A stretch of DNA of 64,000 nucleotides from Liolophura sinensis. Taxonomy: Eukaryota; Mollusca; Polyplacophora; Chitonida; Chitonidae. Location of the stretch: NCBI RefSeq assembly GCF_032854445.1, contig NC_088295.1, positions 24,045,385 to 24,109,384 on the forward strand, read 5' to 3'. This document shows, piece by piece, positions 35,935 through 46,499 of the stretch. The notes beneath the pieces were generated by a model. It made no database searches. It saw nothing but the letters and a program-made list of their open reading frames with translations, and had not been told where the DNA came from. Position 1 is the first letter of the stretch. Each line of letters starts with the position of its first letter. Both the position numbers and the translations under genes were made by a program.

Positions 35935-36175
35935 CAACTGGACAGTGGCCGAGTAGGTAGGAAGTTGGTCTTCTGTCCCTACTAGGGCACAGCGAGGTGG
36001 GGTTCATTCCCCGTCATGGCCATACAGAGAATTTGTGTAGATCACTGCTATCACTCTTCGTAAGACCAAGCGCAGTGGACTATATGCGGTCAACGACGCT
36101 TATGTGACTGCGTTCATTGGAGAACACTTGTCTTCGGCCAGTATGGTGTGCTTGTATATTTTTACGCTCCAAAAA
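35935..36175 (+). repeat. Candidate third SINE family (SINE-C) with tRNA-like promoter
   Basis: ACAGTGGCCGAGTAGGTAGG resembles a Pol III A box (TGGCCGAGTAGG) and, about 50 bp on, GGGGTTCATTCCCC resembles a B box. The following 150 bp are unrelated to SINE-A and SINE-B. Only one copy is present, so its SINE nature is inferred from the promoter-like boxes. Confidence 0.4.
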
Positions 36176-36180
36176 TAGTC

Positions 36181-36380
36181 TTTTAACAGAAAGTCTGTTG
36201 TCCGAGTGATGCTAGAATGAATTCTGTTATCACATGATATCCTGTTAGTTTAATAGAACCTTTATGTTGAGTTAATAGAATACATACATATGCATAATAT
36301 ATGTGATGTACTTAAAAGAATAATCTGTTGCAATAGCAGAATACATTTTAGCATCACTCAGACAACCGACTTTGTTAAAA
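36181..36380. mobile_element. 200-bp inverted-repeat element (MITE-like)
   Basis: The left arm (36181-36226) starts TTTTAACAGAAAGTCTGTTG and continues CCGAGTGATGCTAGAATGAA. The right arm (36337-36380) on the opposite strand starts TTTTAACAAAGTCGGTTGTC and continues TGAGTGATGCTAAAATGTAT. About 38 of 44 positions pair, with small gaps. The middle 110 bp is AT-rich. There is no coding capacity; this is the structure of a small non-autonomous DNA transposon. Confidence 0.75.
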
Positions 36381-36463
36381 TTAACAGATTAATTTTGTAG
36401 CTCGCCTGTACGAAGTAAGGCGAGGTATTGTGAGAGAGGGTGGAAAAGTGTCGGTGTTGGTGT

Positions 36464-36930
36464 TCGGTTAAGCTTTTTTCAGCTCTTTTATAATGAACTC
36501 AACTTTCAACTGCCTAATCTAAGGAATGATGTGTAAATGTACGTACTCTGATGGAAGATTATGCTATTTTCAGCTCCTGTATAATGGGATCTCATAGATG
36601 GATGGAAGGTTAAGCTTTTTTTCCCCAACTGCCTAGTTAGCTCCCTTGTCTAGGGTATAGTGTGCAGGTGTATATACTCAGATGGAAGGTTAATCCTATT
36701 TTTATCTCCCGTATAATGGGCTCTTATGCGTGATAAGCTTTTTTTAGCACCTTAGTCTAAGATACTGTATGTAAATGTACATACTCAGGCGGAAGGTTAA
36801 GTGGCTTTTTCAGCTCCTGTATATTGGGCATTTTAAATGGATTGAAGATTGGGCTTTTATATATATATATTTTTGGTCTCCCGTTTAAGGGATCATAGAT
36901 GGTGTGTACGTGTACATAGGGCTTACTCAT
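36464..36930 (+). repeat. Two-part higher-order tandem repeat
   Basis: Blocks of two kinds alternate. Block A (about 48 bp): GATGGAAGGTTAA, CTATTTTCAGCTCC, TGTATAATGGGCTC. Block B (60-90 bp): GGTTAAGCTTTTTT, ACTGCCTAGTCTAAGG, GTGTAAATGTACATACTCAG. The order is B (36464), A (36552), B (36600), A (36680), B (36728), A (36788), B-like (36838). Units differ at many positions, so the array is old. Confidence 0.65.
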
Positions 36931-36949
36931 GGAACGTTGACCCTTTTTT

Positions 36950-38870
36950 ATTGGTTTTTATTTAGTTTTATTAACATGAAGTAGGATGTACATTTGTGAC
37001 AGAAATTTGGTTAAAATTAAAAACCAGTAGTCTTCATATGTACGAAGGAATTAACAGTCCATTTCATTTAAGATTCACATTCTGTAACCATAAATTTGGG
37101 TTAAACATTGTCAAATCTTCCCTTTTTCGGTGCACTGGCCTCCTGCCATAGTTGGGAAGTCGATATGAAAGCGGGGCTCGTGGAAACCTGCCGCCATAGT
37201 TGGCCCCATTGAAAGAAAAATGTTTTCCTTTTCACAGAGCGCGGGTACCTCTATGTCGGATCTAACTACAAAAAAATGCCTTTTTGAAGTAACTAACTTT
37301 CTGAGAAAGTGGCTAAGGGTACAGAAATACATTTTTCTTACCATGATCGTTACCGTGTTTTTTAAGAGAAATTAACTGTAATTTGGAATGGGTTTGAGAG
37401 TGTTTAGCTTGCTGAAAGCTATTTCATAATCGGCGACAACAAACAAAAAGATCACTTGGTCGGGTACAGGAAGAGCCTTTGACACCTGGTCTCAGATGCG
37501 GGTAGGGCTCGAAGAGGTAGTTTGGATTTAACCTATTTCTTGTAATGAGGAAAACCTTCATGTAGGGCTACAATGTTTGTGCACAAGACCATCTACATGT
37601 AGAATAGTCCAGCTGGGGATTTTTCCAGATTTTTCATTTTCCTCTTTTGCGAACTTTCACTGTTTTCCTTTAAACACAAATTTCTATAAGCATTTCATAT
37701 AGGAATACAATTTCTTTTGCAAACAACTATCTAGAGAAACTTACTGTCCCTCTATCTATTTTACTAGATATATGAAGTGTCAAAATTTACGTAGTTTTTG
37801 GACTTCGTTTTCTCTGGTATGCACATCATCTGTAGAAAGCTTTCCACATCTATATTAGTTCTAGGCACCTGTGGTGCTTGTCTTTGCATGTGCCTTCCTA
37901 GCCTGCAACGGAATGATTAAATCGTCAGCGTTGACATTGTCTGTTCTCAGCTGAGTATTTGCTTAGCCATTTTCGCATGATTGCGTTGGCTATACATAGT
38001 ACACGGATCCGAGTTTCGTGGGTCAATCGTGGGTAGCGATTTGCATACCAAAGATCACTCCGACGAGTTTGTGCTCGAGCTCCTCACAAGGAATTTTTAC
38101 TACCATAGCTCAACGTTTGCTCAGCCAGTCACAAGATTACAATTGCCACCCCAGTACACGGACTGGCAAGTGCAGTTCACGATTTGCATATCATTGCCCA
38201 CAATGACGCCTTTCACCAATGCAACGATTTACAACTCTATAACATACGACATCACTGCTCTGCAATCTTCATGCATACTGTCATAAACATTCATATTTGT
38301 GACAGTGTCATAATTTTGTTCTTGATTGTTGATTTAGTTGCAAGATCTGAGCACAGCCTTAATAGAGAATAATACCTGCGTATGACAATATGGTTCTACT
38401 TTATTTTGCTTTAGAGGTCAGCATTTGAACATATTACCTCACTTGAACAGCATGCAGTTTTATGACCTGTTCAATCAGGGGAGCTGCCGGTGTTCTCTGA
38501 ATGTCTTGTTGAGTGTACGTCACAGGTGAAAAAGTTTGCCGTTATGTTGCCAAATATTGGTGGTTTACAACGGCTACTCCAGTTTATTCCGTCCGTATAG
38601 AAATTACCGCTATGATGCAAGTAAAAAGTGAATGGCGTTATGAACTATCAACAATCAAACGAGCATTCTGCAAGAATTGCTTTTGCTATACATGTCCCAT
38701 ATCGTTTTGAGTTTTCAGAATAACAGCTATGTCAAACATGGACGAAGCGTCTCAAAGCTCGAACTGGAGCTGTCTCCATTCAGAATATAGAGCCGTTTTG
38801 AAAAAAAAATTCACAGAAAAACGGGCATAACTTCATTAAAGTGAACAAAACGGCGTGAACTTGACTTTTA
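36950..38870. other. Intergenic, no gene recognised
   Basis: Open frames at 37111-37344 (minus), 37981-38286 and 38513-38710 show no motif. No known repeat of this window is present. Confidence 0.3.
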
Positions 38871-38875
38871 CCGTT

Positions 38876-39030
38876 TCACTTATACGAAGACGGCCAGCAT
38901 TATGGTGGAAGAAAACCGGACTGTGAAACCCATGACGTGGTGTATTTATTTATTTCATTAGTGTTTTACACCGTAATCAAGAATATTTCACTTATACTTA
39001 GGCTATGCAGCATCACCATTCGCAGGTTGT
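38876..39030 (-). repeat. Two adjacent SINE-A fragments
   Basis: 38876-38936 holds CACTTATACGAAGACGGCCA and GCATTATGGTGGAAGAAAAC without the tail. 38940-39030 then starts afresh with TTTATTTATTTCATTAGTGT and runs to CGCAGGTTG. Both are in the same orientation. Confidence 0.75.
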
Positions 39031-39609
39031 GGATTGAACATAAAAATCTTAGAATAAAGATTCGTGGAAAATTACGAATGCGCTGAACTGAATTTAATGT
39101 TCATAAGCCCGGGCTAGCTTGGTTGGTTGATTGTTGTCTGACGGATTAGCATAATCTATCTGACATAGTTCTTGACTGTTAGGAATAGCCCTTAATAATA
39201 GGTATGTCCTCTGCTTTTGCAATTTTTGTGGAGAATTCGGAAGAGTTTTCAAATATTAATTTCACTCATGTCAAGGTACTCAGATTTTTCAAATATGTTT
39301 TTCAGGGAACCCATGGAAGATCGGGACTTTTTTTGGGAATCTTCCCAATGGCGATGGACATCAAATTGTAAAATTTCCAAGGCAAGCAATTTGAAGCAAA
39401 CTCTTAAAAGATTGTAGGTTTTTGGGTGACAAATTTTCTTACTTTGAAGGTGTCTGATAATCCTTATGTTGCAGCAATGACATCCGAGCCTTTCAGTTGT
39501 GTGGTGTGTGACACTAACTTAGGCGTCGGGATGTTGAAACGACCTCCAGTCAAAAGGTGATGGTCTGGTTCAGCCTTCGTAAGCGGCTTAAAACTTTTCT
39601 GATAAAGCT
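39031..39609. other. Intergenic, no gene recognised
   Basis: No motif or repeat of this window was recognised. Confidence 0.3.
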
Positions 39610-39613
39610 TTAA

Positions 39614-40200
39614 AGGAGAAGAAAACATAAAAATGATGCCAAAATCAGATGAAAAAGCGTCAAAACCTTATTTGCAAATATAATCTTTAATATTTGGTTG
39701 GATTTTTTTTTCAAAAGAAAAGGGTATTTGAAAATGTTTTTGGGTTGTGGGTTTTGGGGACCAACTTTTGGTATTTATCGTTGTTTCATAATAATGTTCT
39801 AAATAAGGATGTGATGCTTGTCTAATAAATTTATTTGAATGTAAATTTGTTGTTTATATCGAAACATATCCATGCAACCTAAATTATGATAATATTTATA
39901 AACATATTAAAAATATAAATATGATCCAAATTGAGGCTTAATGCATTTGTTAGCTGAAAAGAACAAATTCTAGTACAAAAATATTTCTTAAACCCGTGTT
40001 ACATCCTCATTTATAACATTATTAAACAAAGACTAAATACCAAAAGGCGGTCCCAAATATCCAACATGCAAAAATTATTATTTTTTAAGTTTTTTTTCTC
40101 CTTAAGGAAAAATCGGAAAAAATCCTAAAAACCACATGAAGGAATAACTTTTCGCATTCTTTCATCTGAACTTTACGTTATTTTTATGTTTTATCCACCG
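39614..40200 (+). mobile_element. Palindromic element with TTAA flanks, copy 1
   Basis: It lies between TTAA at 39610-39613 and TTAA at 40201-40204. The left end is AGGAGAAGAAAACATAAAAA and the right end, reversed, CGGTGGATAAAACATAAAAA. The arms extend far inward: TTTTGGTATTTATCGTTGTT and CATAATAATGTTCTAAATAA on the left mirror TTTGGTATTTAGTCTTTGTT and ATAATGTTATAAATGAGGAT reversed on the right. So most of the 587 bp is an imperfect palindrome. No coding sequence. TTAA targets are typical of piggyBac-type transposition, but the ends do not clearly match that family. Confidence 0.7.
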
Positions 40201-40204
40201 TTAA

Positions 40205-40855
40205 CAAGAAGGTTACTCCCAGTGTTTCGAAGTCTTTGCCAAGATCCAAAGCTTCCACTAGTTTCAAAAACGAAAAGCAGAAGAAAAAGGCTTGTCATTA
40301 GCTTCATGAAGTTTCCAATAATAGGCCGAATCCTCATAGTTGGTTTCCTGTACTGAAAAAAAATATGGAACAGATAGGGGTTCTTACTGCATGGTGGTGT
40401 GACGTTAGACTGAAGCAATGTGGAGGATCGTAAAGTTGTCCTAGACTTAGGTCTACGTCTTAACTACGAAACGCTGTACTGCATGCACTAAAATTGTGAC
40501 ATTTACCTTGACAAATAATATTTTAATACTAAAACTGTCATCACAAAATTGAAATTTAGCATTTAAGCTCAGAAAAAGTAACATTGTATCAGTTAAACCC
40601 GAGTAAGTGTATTTCACCTAAAGTTTGATGTGTATAAATGCACTTTCAAAAGCAAATAATGGATAGCTTAAAATGACACGTATGAGGACAATTCATAGTT
40701 TTTTTTGCTAAGAAATTAATCAGACTGTACACAAAAATCTTAATTATCTTTATAAAGTGAACAAATCAAACAGAATCAAGCAAAGTGTGTCAAGTGAAAA
40801 ATGCTAAACTTTAGGTGATATACGGACAGCTACATAACTCCTAGGGCGGACCATT
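40205..40855. other. Intergenic, no gene recognised
   Basis: AT-rich. An open frame on minus at 40191-40418 overlaps the end of the palindromic element and has no motif. Confidence 0.3.
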
Positions 40856-40859
40856 ACCT

Positions 40860-40992
40860 CTTGATTTATTTGTGTATTTATTTGATTGGTGTTTTACACC
40901 GTACTCAAGAATATTTCACTTATGCGACGGCGGCCAGCATTATGGTGGAAGGGAAACCCACGACCATCCGCAGGTTGTTGACAGGCCTCTTT
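40860..40992 (-). repeat. SINE-A 3' part
   Basis: TTTGATTGGTGTTTTACACC, CAAGAATATTTCACTTATGC, GCATTATGGTGGAAGGGAAA, ATCCGCAGGTTGTTGACAGG. The CCCGGGC-like linker is deleted. Confidence 0.88.
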
Positions 40993-40994
40993 AC

Positions 40995-41480
40995 CTCTTG
41001 ACGCGCGTGGTGTGCAGCTAGAAATCATTGCTCACGTGTGTCCAACGTCAGGACTATTTTTCCACCTATCTGGCAAGTTGTATGCGTGTTGTACTTTTCC
41101 TTAGGAATTTTATGGTTTTATCCAAGCACGTATAAGTAGCAAAAGCGGAAGGAAAATATAATTGTTTTATTATTTTCTTCTGGCCCTTGAAAAAAAATAA
41201 TAGTAAAAAACAATAAAATAAAAATACTTCGCCATCCCGCTTCCAAATTATGCTTAATTCCTCCGTAACAAAACAATGGAAATACTGTTATTTGAAATAA
41301 TAGTTTCTCATCGGCTACTCAGTTGGAAAATTTGTTAGCAAATTTTAGGTTTTTTTTATTTTCCTTAATCTCCAGAAAAAAATAAAATAAGGAAAAAACC
41401 CGGTTAAAACATATTCAAATATTTATAGAGGTATGTCATATATCTATGCTAAATACGCATATGAATGCTTCGTGTGAAAC
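40995..41480. other. Intergenic, AT-rich
   Basis: Several A-rich and AATAAA-like runs, no gene recognised. Confidence 0.3.
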
Positions 41481-41484
41481 ATTG

Positions 41485-41760
41485 ATTTCTGTGCCCCCAT
41501 TTTGGCCGATCTACTCCTATTCTTATTAATACAACTATGTACAGAAACTCCAGGAGTAATCCTCACCAGACCCGATCTTTCTGGATCACTAAACGGTATA
41601 TTGATGATCTGCTAGATTTAAGCAATCCCTATATAGCAAAGGCTGTGAAAGATATTTACCCACCATCGCTGATTTAAAGGAAACCACAGACTCTCCATAT
41701 GGTACAGCTTATCTGGACCTATATTTGTACTAAGACCAAAACGGCTTCATAACACATTTC
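41485..41760 (+). pseudogene. Reverse transcriptase fragment, copy 2
   Basis: It encodes CAPILADLLLFL, then after a frameshift RYIDDLLDLSNPY, an intact YIDD catalytic box, then broken continuation (YLDLY). It is the same element as at 46.5-47.8 kb, with similar DNA over about 270 bp (for example AGTAATCCTCACCAGAC in both). Only the region around the catalytic box remains. Confidence 0.75.
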
Positions 41761-41764
41761 CCCT

Positions 41765-41905
41765 TTACATGGTACACGATTAGAATACTGATTTCACTAG
41801 CTGACCGAGAACATATCTTGCGTATTTCCAACATAACTGAAAACTGTTGACTGCTTCTCTTTGCAGGAGTCCTATTTTCGTACTTTATATACTTTATTAG
41901 TTCTT
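41765..41905 (+). repeat. Segment duplicated near GPCR 3
   Basis: GTACACGATTAGAATACTGA, TTTCACTAGC, then AAAACTGTTGACTGCTTCTC and CTATTTTCGTACTTTATA match 49556-49690 in the same order and orientation. It follows directly on the reverse transcriptase fragment and may be part of the same element's 3' region. Confidence 0.65.
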
Positions 41906-41909
41906 TGGT

Positions 41910-43295
41910 GGTTTGTGTTATACGTCGTTTTGGGAAATGGCTTTGCGATTATAGATCTTGAACGCCCTTATTGGTTGACGGCTGGTATACGAATGTCTGT
42001 TTCCACGCATAGATTGCTATCGACAATCCACTCGCTCAAGTCGCTAGGCCTGTATTTAAAAGCATTTTTTTTAGTCCTGGACTGACCACTGGGAATTTAT
42101 TCATATTAACGACCGCGCTTTTACAATGTCCTATGGTCTTGGCGTAGAGGGCATGGCTTTACACATATTCGCTTTGAACACTTACATGTATACATTTCAA
42201 AACATAACCCTGATGTATGGTAAAGTGGTCTGATAGTATACATTTTTGCACTAAAATGTACTCACACCAAGTTTTCTTAAAACATTATGCGATCGCTAAA
42301 AGAGGAAAATACTAGGTAAAACGACATGAAAGCAATCAGAACTAGAGCTGCTAAGCAGTTTGGGCCGGGGTCCACGCCATCTGCTGTCATAGTTCTTACT
42401 GTACGTTATCAAATAGGGGACAGCATAGCTATAAGCGCACAACCCCTTTGGGGCATGAACATGGACATTGTAAAGTCAACAGATGATATACATGTCCAGA
42501 TGATCTCTAACTCAATGTTAAAGAATCGGGATGAACATGTATTTATGAAAAAACGGTGGTGTCATTTAAACACTTCTAGAGAGAAGACTATTGATCTTGA
42601 TTCAAATCCGTTGGCACGCTGCCTAGAGAGCATGTTTTGGGCTGTAGTTCTCGAGTTACAGGCCGTTGAAATTATGTAACCAAATTTTTTAACTATCTCT
42701 CAAAAAGTTACAAAGGTGGCCAAAAATTAAAAGCTGATTCGGAATCAGAGTCCAAAAATACACCACAATACATGAAAAAATTTAAATTTCAGAACTCGTG
42801 GTGACGCCACAATTTCGACCTGTGGCGAGCTTCCGCAGTTTTTTTTTTACCGGAAGTCAACGATTTTCTCAAACTTATTATAACTACCAAAGGCCTACAT
42901 GCATATCAGATTTCCGTGGTTCTTGAGAAGATGTTTAAACGATTTCCTTTAAAATCCAGTATGGCCATCAAATCACGTGACATGGGAAAAACGAAGTAGC
43001 TAGCAAACAACTTCAGATATAGGATAGTTTTATAGCAAAATATGAAGTCAATCGGTCAAACCCACACACACCACTCGGGTAAGGTCAGGGTATTCAAAAA
43101 AAAGGATGGACAATAATGACAACAAAAAAAAGAAGAAAGAAAAAACGTTGACGTCAGGGAGAGCAGACTCTTGAGTTGAGTATGTGGTCACTCATCCCGC
43201 ATTATCAGTCGCGTAAAATGGGGAAAATCAAAAGGAAAAATCCAACAAGCCAAAAAAGTTGTCCGCACAGAATGATGAGGATGAGAACGCAAGAA
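41910..43295. other. Intergenic, no gene recognised
   Basis: An ATG-initiated open frame at 42326-42679 (117 codons) has no recognisable motif and is probably chance, though it is one of the longer frames not explained by a repeat. Confidence 0.3.
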
Positions 43296-43314
43296 TACTG
43301 ATTCTGAAGAGCAA

Positions 43315-43590
43315 CGAAGACAACACAATAACATTGCCGCCAGTCTCGAATTCCTTTCAGGGGAAGTCACCGCATGTAAAAGAAAGTTAAAGGAACAAAA
43401 CTCGCATTATAACCACGCTGACAAATAACCTGGAATACAGTAGGAAGATGGCTCAGCTAGAAGATCAAATGTTGCATCTGGTGAGATATTTAAGAAGTTT
43501 GAACCTTTTGTTTTTCGGTTTCTCGGAATTGGCCGAGGAAGTTACAAGCCGGATCATAATTAACCCGGGATACCGCCCCCTGTCATGAAC
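43315..43590 (+). pseudogene. LINE ORF1-like coiled-coil remnant
   Basis: The frame at 43315-43431 reads IAASLEFLSGEVTACKRKLK, then a stop. After a frame change, 43445-43570 reads KMAQLEDQMLHLVRYLRSLN, then LLFFGFSELAEEV. The combination of a short coiled coil followed by (R)NNLLFFGF-like sequence is typical of the first open reading frame of L1- or CR1-type LINEs. One frameshift and one stop are visible. No reverse transcriptase follows. Confidence 0.45.
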
Positions 43591-43594
43591 ACGA

Positions 43595-45480
43595 GAGATG
43601 TGCAATAAACTGCAAATGTCATACACGGTATTGTGTTGTAATTTTGCAGCCTTCTATGTAACTTAAGTTCTGCCGTACAAAACGTTGGGATTTGCGAATA
43701 CTTTATAATACATGGCCGATAGAACTAAAGACGGTGTTCCGTAGAATTGTAATTAGCCTTCATTCTCATATTGTTTATATGTGCGACCCATAAACGGACG
43801 CAGCATTGTGGGAATCCCCGTGTTGCATATTATCTCGTTGGACGGACAGTTTAGATAAGTCGCGGATTTCCTCTTCTGATTCTCTTAATTGACATTTTTT
43901 TCTTCAAAATATAGGTATGGGGCGTTTAGTTAGGAGTCAAATGCAACTAGTTTTTGTATTTAGTTAAACCATCTCAAAAGTTCTGAATTTCTGTCGGTTA
44001 TATGTCCGTTTAGCATCATTTGGTTTTTCTTTTTTGATGCGGTAAAGATGTTATTGATTGGTGGTGCGCTCAAGAAAATGTATGAAAATACACAGGGAAA
44101 TAAATCCTTGATGTATGCAATGCGCCATAAATGCATCGCTTATCAAGCTGCACATATCTAGTGCCAGGAGGATCCACATACTGGAAAATAAACTCTCCAA
44201 AGTTGTAAAATTAATTCTTGCAAAACTGTAAAATTAATGGGGGGACATAACCTTTTGTAATACTGACATAAAGTGTATATGATCAGTGAAAGGAGCATTT
44301 CTTTCTCATTGCTCCTTCGATAGATAAACAGCCATGTCCATGCATCTGTAAAGTTTCTGAACTAATGTCTTGAAGCTTTTTAAATACTTTAAGTTTATTC
44401 TTTTGTGCTAAGGCGGGTAGGTCAGGTAATTGCTGGTCTTTTGTCACTTAGAGTATACATACATGTATAAGCTATGACAATGTGAAACGTGACTGCTGCC
44501 CTTCGCATGCTGCACTATTAGAAATACGATGGTATTTTGACCGCCATGGTGCAACAGGACATAAAATATTAAAGAAACAAAAGAATAATGAAACCAACAT
44601 CATAGAACCACTCCATTTCGGTGAGAATCTGGAATGAATTTAAAATTTATGCATAAAGCAAAAGAGTTACATTCCCGTCACACAAAATACGAATAAACCG
44701 ATTTTCGATTAAATGAAGAAGCTGGATGTTTTATCAAGCGACTAAAACAAAATAACAACAAGACCGTTCTGTTCAGTAAAAGCAATGTATTGAAAAAAGT
44801 AACATTGGATTTTACAACATTTACTGGTTCTATTATCAAATAAGTAAATCGGACAAAGGACGAGGTATGGTCAGGCAGAGAAGAAAGTGCAAATTTCAAA
44901 ATTCCTGAACAATTCTGTAAATTTTTGAATGAGAGGTATAAAACTTGTTTGAAGCGTCCATTAAGTTACATAGGCTAATGGTTGCTTAGTGATAACCTGC
45001 CAAATATGCATTCTCGATTAAAACCGCCAAGTTTTGGGTCAAATGAAAATTAATGTTAGGATCGACGTTAACCAGAAAATATTTTAGCTGAAATGCTCAC
45101 GTATGAATGTCACGTGCTGCCAATGTTTAATTTTGGATATCGTTTGTCTCTATATGTAAAACATGAACTTCACAATGTGTTCAGTTTTGTCATAACTCGG
45201 CATGTTCAAAATACATACTTCTGTCCAAAAAGGAGTTCGAATCTTAGTGGTTCATTTCCTTTTCCTTGGAAACATTTCTTTGTGTGAGTTAAGGTATAAC
45301 TCAACTTGTGCTTAATAAGTGTCTTCATAAATCAGAAACAATTGTTGTTTAGGTATGTGGTAACTAAGCCGAAATTCTACGTGAATCCTGCTTGAGAGCA
45401 AATGTGGTCGTCTATTGTTACCTTGCCATGCTGCAGTATGTGTAATATGTACCGTAATTCAAAGGCTGAAAGTTACATTT
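43595..45480. other. Intergenic, no gene recognised
   Basis: Nothing identifiable. Several short open frames on both strands carry no motif. Confidence 0.3.
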
Positions 45481-45484
45481 GTTA

Positions 45485-45712
45485 TACATTTATTTTTTAT
45501 TTGACTGTTTTTTATGCCGTATTCAAAAATATTTCACTTCTACGATGGTGGCCAACATTATGGTGGGAGGAAACACGGAAAAGCCCGGGGGAAACCCACG
45601 ATCATCCGCAGGGTGCTGAAAGACCTTCCCACGTATGGCCGGGGAGGAAGTCAGCATGATCTGGACTTAAACTCACAGTCACCACATTGATAGGAAGCTT
45701 CTTGGTCATTGT
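45485..45712 (-). repeat. SINE-A copy, nearly complete
   Basis: TTTTTATTTGACTGTTTTTT, then AACATTATGGTGGGAGGAAA, GGGGGAAACCCACGATCATC, CGCAGGGTGCTGAAAGACCT, and the reversed head (AACTCACAGTCACCACATTG). Confidence 0.9.
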
Positions 45713-45714
45713 GT

Positions 45715-46495
45715 TTAATGGCGTGCTCAAGGATTTTTCAGAAAGTTACATTTTTGGTACTGTGATTTTCCCCACTTGACAGTGCCTAAAACAAAAAACG
45801 TATGTCAGTGCTTGGTTTGCAAGGTTGATAAGTCGCGCGTTTGTCATACAACAGGAAAAGAGGATTAATACAGAATTGAAAACAGAAGAGGCCATAAGAC
45901 GGGGTGAACAGCTGTCAATCCCAGTTATAAAGAGTTTCGATTTATGTGATGCACAATTTTGTAACGATTGACGATTTTGACAGAGCTGACGTGATTGTGA
46001 ACGGACAGGTGGCTCAGTTGCTCTGAAATCTTAATTGCTGTCAGGTACGGTGTACTGGTCTAAAAGAGAAAACACGCAGTGTCTGAATTGCCTGTTAATG
46101 TTTATTCGTCTCAATCTTGATTGACAATACGTGCGACAACCAAGTATGGATTGTGTTCAGTCTCAGTAAAGGTTTCTAATCTTCCCTGGCCCCAGAACCG
46201 TACTGGTGAAGGGGGATCCTTGGAGAAAGATTAGTGCCCAGCCAATCCCGGGTGTAACGGCTTACTAAGCTAGCCCGAAACGTTACAGTTTCTTGCACTG
46301 TGGCCGATTTCCAGCTTTATCATACCAGGTCCTTTACAATTGTTGAAAAGGGAACAAGACAGTCACACATGTTAATTAATCTTGATAATCTGGACATTAT
46401 TATATTGCCATGGATTTCCAGGCGTATGGTTTTTAAATTCGGCTCTGTCAGGCTAAAGGTGATAGTATCTGATGAGCTATAAAAACCCAGTTGGT
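45715..46495. other. Intergenic, possibly 5' part of the retroelement
   Basis: No motif is recognised before the reverse transcriptase remnant begins near 46500. Confidence 0.3.
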
Positions 46496-46499
46496 CACG

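Noticed and set aside
42326-42679. 117-codon ATG-initiated frame
   Set aside because: No motif, no splice context, no related sequence in the window; kept only as a remark in the intergenic entry.
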